Positions 6,168 through 7,988 of a DNA stretch of 7,988 bases are shown piece by piece (the stretch's first letter is position 1; the number at the start of each line of letters is the position of its first letter). The notes beneath the pieces are model-generated. The model searched no databases. It saw only the letters and a program-made list of their open reading frames with translations, and was not told the origin of the DNA. The stretch comes from Desulfosarcina sp. (lineage in GTDB: Bacteria > Desulfobacterota > Desulfobacteria > Desulfobacterales > Desulfosarcinaceae): positions 1 through 7,988 of the forward strand of contig JAGTUY010000068.1 in the NCBI GenBank assembly GCA_018224455.1. The letters are read 5' to 3'. The position numbers and the translations under genes are program-made.

Positions 6168-7286
6168 CTAGAGCATTTCCATAAAGGCCTCACACCTTGT
6201 CCTAAACTGCCCCTGAGATGCGGTCTGCGCCTCCAGTTCCACCAGCAGGCTGGGAATGCCTTCGGCGTCCAGCATGGATTTGAGATAGGGGTAGTCAAAG
6301 GCGTGCGGGTCGCAAAATTTCAGGAAGAGAAAAATCACCCCCTGGGCCCGGGATGCTTTTGCCAGGCGGACCAGGTCGTCGCCCCGGCTGGTGATGCCCG
6401 CGTGCTTGGCCGGACAGATGGCCCGCCGGGCATAGCGGTCGGCGATGGCATCCATGGGATCACCGCCGGTGTCGACCAAGCCGGTCAGCCCTCGGGAGCC
6501 GGTGCACAGGTCGTCCCCCACCACGGCACCGCCGGCCGATTCGATGACGCCGTATATGTCGGGCAGGTTGCAGACCCCGCCGGAGAGAAAGATGCGCTTG
6601 GCGGCGGTTGATCCCGGTTCAGGCTTGCGCTCCAGGGTGTCTACCACCAGGGCCAGGCTGCTTAAAAAATCGTTGCGGTCCATGACCATGGATGCCCGCA
6701 CGATGGCGTGAAGGTCACTGCCGGCGATCGCGCCGGGGCGATCGTCCCGAAGCTTGTAGAGCCGCTGCATGGCCGACCGGATCCCGTTAACGGTGTCGAC
6801 GGCCGTTTGCAGGTCTTCATCGGTGATGGTTTGCTCCAGTACCCCTTCCAGGTCGGTTCTGGCTTTTCTCATCACCGCCGTCATATAGTCCCTGGCACTT
6901 TGCGTATTCAACTTGACCGGCAGCACCACATCCAGGTGAAAACCGGTTTTGGCGTTCATCCGCCAGATGTCGGACAACCGCTGGATGGAATCGCAGGTGT
7001 GGGGAAAGATGGCGCCGTCAAGAAAATCAAGTTCTCCATTCAGTGCATCGTCGAGGGCGCCGCGGACCAGGCTGCAGCTGTAGGTTTGCAGGTGAGCGTC
7101 CGCTTTTGATATGCTCCCGCTGCCGCCGACGATGCGCAACGCCAACGCGCCCCCGGCAAGGATCAGCTCTTCGGGCGCATAGGAACACAGCGTGCCGATC
7201 ACCCTGCCGCCGGTCGTTTCTTTCCAGCGCCGGGCATAGGCTTTCGAATCTGCACAACTATCTTTTAACCGCTGGATGGCTTCCAT
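6168..7286 (-). CDS. 2-hydroxyacyl-CoA dehydratase family subunit, HadC/HgdB/BcrC-like (beta type)
   Basis: This is a paralogue of the next gene and its probable dimer partner. From ATG 7286 it is 372 aa, matching HadC and HgdB (about 375-380). The N-terminal 'YARRWKETTGGRVIGTLCSYAPEELILAGGAL' region, given here only in outline, shows the family's G-x2-C-x3-P-E-E motif (Cys34). Likely cluster cysteines are Cys71 ('TYSCSLVRG'), Cys98 ('PHTCDSIQRL') and Cys325 ('KFCDPHAFDYPYL'). The C-terminal part has the usual 'GIPSLLVELE' and 'RCEAFMEML' ending. A longer frame back to TTG 7355 is rejected because that TTG is the start of a -35 box. The ribosome site at 7286 is weak. The stop is TAG. First gene of the leftward operon, divergent from the TetR gene. 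Confidence 0.9.
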   Translation of the reverse strand: MEAIQRLKDSCADSKAYARRWKETTGGRVIGTLCSYAPEELILAGGALALRIVGGSGSISKADAHLQTYSCSLVRGALDDALNGELDFLDGAIFPHTCDSIQRLSDIWRMNAKTGFHLDVVLPVKLNTQSARDYMTAVMRKARTDLEGVLEQTITDEDLQTAVDTVNGIRSAMQRLYKLRDDRPGAIAGSDLHAIVRASMVMDRNDFLSSLALVVDTLERKPEPGSTAAKRIFLSGGVCNLPDIYGVIESAGGAVVGDDLCTGSRGLTGLVDTGGDPMDAIADRYARRAICPAKHAGITSRGDDLVRLAKASRAQGVIFLFLKFCDPHAFDYPYLKSMLDAEGIPSLLVELEAQTASQGQFRTRCEAFMEML

Positions 7287-7326
7287 CAAAGTATCCGAGC
7301 AAAGGTCGTTAATACGTCTGTTGTTC

Positions 7327-7355
7327 TTAATATTGAACGACGGTCGACATGTCAA
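7327..7355 (-). promoter_or_regulatory. Sigma70-type promoter of the dehydratase operon
   Basis: On the minus strand TTGACA (7355 to 7350) is a perfect -35 box. It is followed after exactly 17 bp by TATTAA (7332 to 7327). Transcription would start near 7320, giving a leader of about 34 nt before ATG 7286. It is the best promoter match in the window. Confidence 0.7.
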
Positions 7356-7358
7356 CCG
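7341..7358. promoter_or_regulatory. Putative TetR operator over the -35 box
   Basis: CGGTCGACATGTCAACCG is an 18-bp palindrome with one mismatched pair (C7345/A7354), centred at 7349/7350. It covers the -35 box of the dehydratase promoter, so a bound repressor would block RNA polymerase. It lies about 90 bp before the TetR start codon. Binding by the adjacent TetR protein is inferred from position and symmetry. Confidence 0.6.
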
Positions 7359-7362
7359 AGAG

Positions 7363-7391
7363 TTGCTTTAACGGCCTGAGGATGGTACAAA
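7363..7391 (+). promoter_or_regulatory. Possible promoter of the TetR gene
   Basis: TTGCTT (7363-7368) and TACAAA (7386-7391) are 17 bp apart and about 60 bp upstream of ATG 7450. The match is moderate. It begins five bases past the palindromic operator, which would allow autoregulation. Confidence 0.25.
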
Positions 7392-7449
7392 AGGGCCACG
7401 CATTCCAGAATCAAACGCTGTTTATGATCGGCAGCAAAAGGCTGAACCC

Positions 7450-7988
7450 ATGGCCGGCAGAAATACGCTGAACAAATTGAAGCAGCAGGAGCGGGAAATC
7501 CGCGAAAACCTGATCGTCGATGCCGCCCGCACGGTATTCGGTTCCAAGACCTACGATCAGGTCAGCATGAACGAGATCGCCAAGGCGGCCGGCATTGCCA
7601 AATCTTCCATCTACACCTATTTCCCCAACCAGGAGGCGCTGTTTGTGGAAACCGCCTTCAGGGATACCGGGAAATTTATCGCCGCCCTGAAAAAGCGCGT
7701 CGAGGCGGAGCGATCGCCCTCACTGGAGGCGTTCATGGATGACTATCTGGATTACCACATCGAACACGATGCCCACTGGCGCATGATCACCCACTTCGCC
7801 CTTCACGGAAATATCGGTGAGGCGTCGGCGGAAAAGCTCAACCAGATTTCCAGGCAGGTGATGGATCTTCTCGAGACCGTGTTGAAAAAGTTCGACTACC
7901 AAGGCGACACCCGGTTGCTCTCCCACACCCTGTTTGCCGCCCTGAGCGGCATCATGATCAGTTTCAGAAAATATCCGGGGCGATCGGA
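7450..7988 (+). CDS. TetR-family transcriptional regulator, N-terminal part
   Basis: 179 complete codons are visible before the window edge; typical members are about 190-220 aa, so only the last part is missing. The start ATG 7450 has AAGG eight bases upstream. A basic, coiled N-terminal extension (residues 5-20) precedes the DNA-binding domain: 'DAARTVFGSKTYDQVSMNEI' spans 24-43, and the helix-turn-helix is at about 39-58, ending in the family signature 'GIAKSSIYTYFPNQEALF' (48-65). The rest is the variable helical ligand domain, rich in His and acidic residues around 100-116, with no recognisable ligand class. It is divergent from the dehydratase operon and probably represses it through the palindrome at 7341-7358, responding perhaps to an acyl-CoA or a related acid; the ligand is a guess. 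Confidence 0.92.
   Translation, partial: MAGRNTLNKLKQQEREIRENLIVDAARTVFGSKTYDQVSMNEIAKAAGIAKSSIYTYFPNQEALFVETAFRDTGKFIAALKKRVEAERSPSLEAFMDDYLDYHIEHDAHWRMITHFALHGNIGEASAEKLNQISRQVMDLLETVLKKFDYQGDTRLLSHTLFAALSGIMISFRKYPGRS

Noticed and set aside
6131..6298. N-terminal extension of the 413-aa subunit
   Set aside because: It would overlap the end of the preceding gene, and ATG 6130 has its own AGGAGA ribosome site.
3947..7286. Class I benzoyl-CoA reductase (BcrABCD/BzdNOPQ)
   Set aside because: Only one ATPase gene is present, of short HgdC/HadI size, and the 413-aa subunit has HadB-like active-site spacing. Not fully excluded without a tree.
7287..7355. TTG start giving a 395-aa form of the 372-aa subunit
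   Set aside because: The TTG is part of a perfect -35 box, and family members begin near ATG 7286.

Overview
This window reads as a GC-rich chromosomal segment of a strictly anaerobic bacterium. A sulfate-reducing or syntrophic Desulfobacterota (Desulfosarcina/Desulfobacteraceae-like) is the best guess. The reasons are an MttB-superfamily methyltransferase, an oxygen-sensitive 2-hydroxyacyl-CoA dehydratase-type enzyme with its ATP-dependent activator, and a palindromic repeat of a kind I recall from that group. The taxonomic call is inference; there is no rRNA or other marker gene here.

Left block (1-1792): the N-terminal 313 residues of an MttB-family (trimethylamine methyltransferase-like) protein run leftward off the window. 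A GntR-family regulator of the FCD subfamily is transcribed divergently from it. The AT-rich gap between them carries a 12-bp palindrome and a 21-bp-spaced direct repeat, so the regulator probably controls the methyltransferase. A 56-codon frame with an in-frame TAG and four cysteines follows the regulator in a TAATG stop/start overlap; it is probably a remnant.

Middle block (about 1960-3946): base composition drops to clearly AT-rich. This island holds a 665-bp stretch without a confident gene (1793-2457), rich in short inverted repeats. It is followed by one orphan membrane gene joining an N-terminal membrane anchor, a LamG-like domain and a C-terminal VanZ domain. The composition and lack of functional links suggest acquired DNA.

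Right block (3947-7988): composition returns to GC-rich. A leftward operon encodes two paralogous 2-hydroxyacyl-CoA dehydratase / benzoyl-CoA reductase-type subunits (372 and 413 aa) and a 256-aa ATPase activator with two cluster-binding cysteines. Lengths and motifs match the (R)-2-hydroxyacyl-CoA dehydratase plan (HadB/HadC/HadI-like) better than class I benzoyl-CoA reductase, which needs two ATPase subunits. The substrate is unknown. A TetR-family regulator (partial, running off the right end) is divergent from the operon. Their shared gap holds a strong sigma70-type promoter whose -35 box lies inside an 18-bp near-palindrome, a ready operator for that regulator.

A 124-bp palindromic repeat sits between the 413-aa subunit gene and the activator gene. 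Its outer arm supplies the last codons and stop of the subunit gene. No tRNA, rRNA, CRISPR array, transposase or complete insertion sequence was seen.
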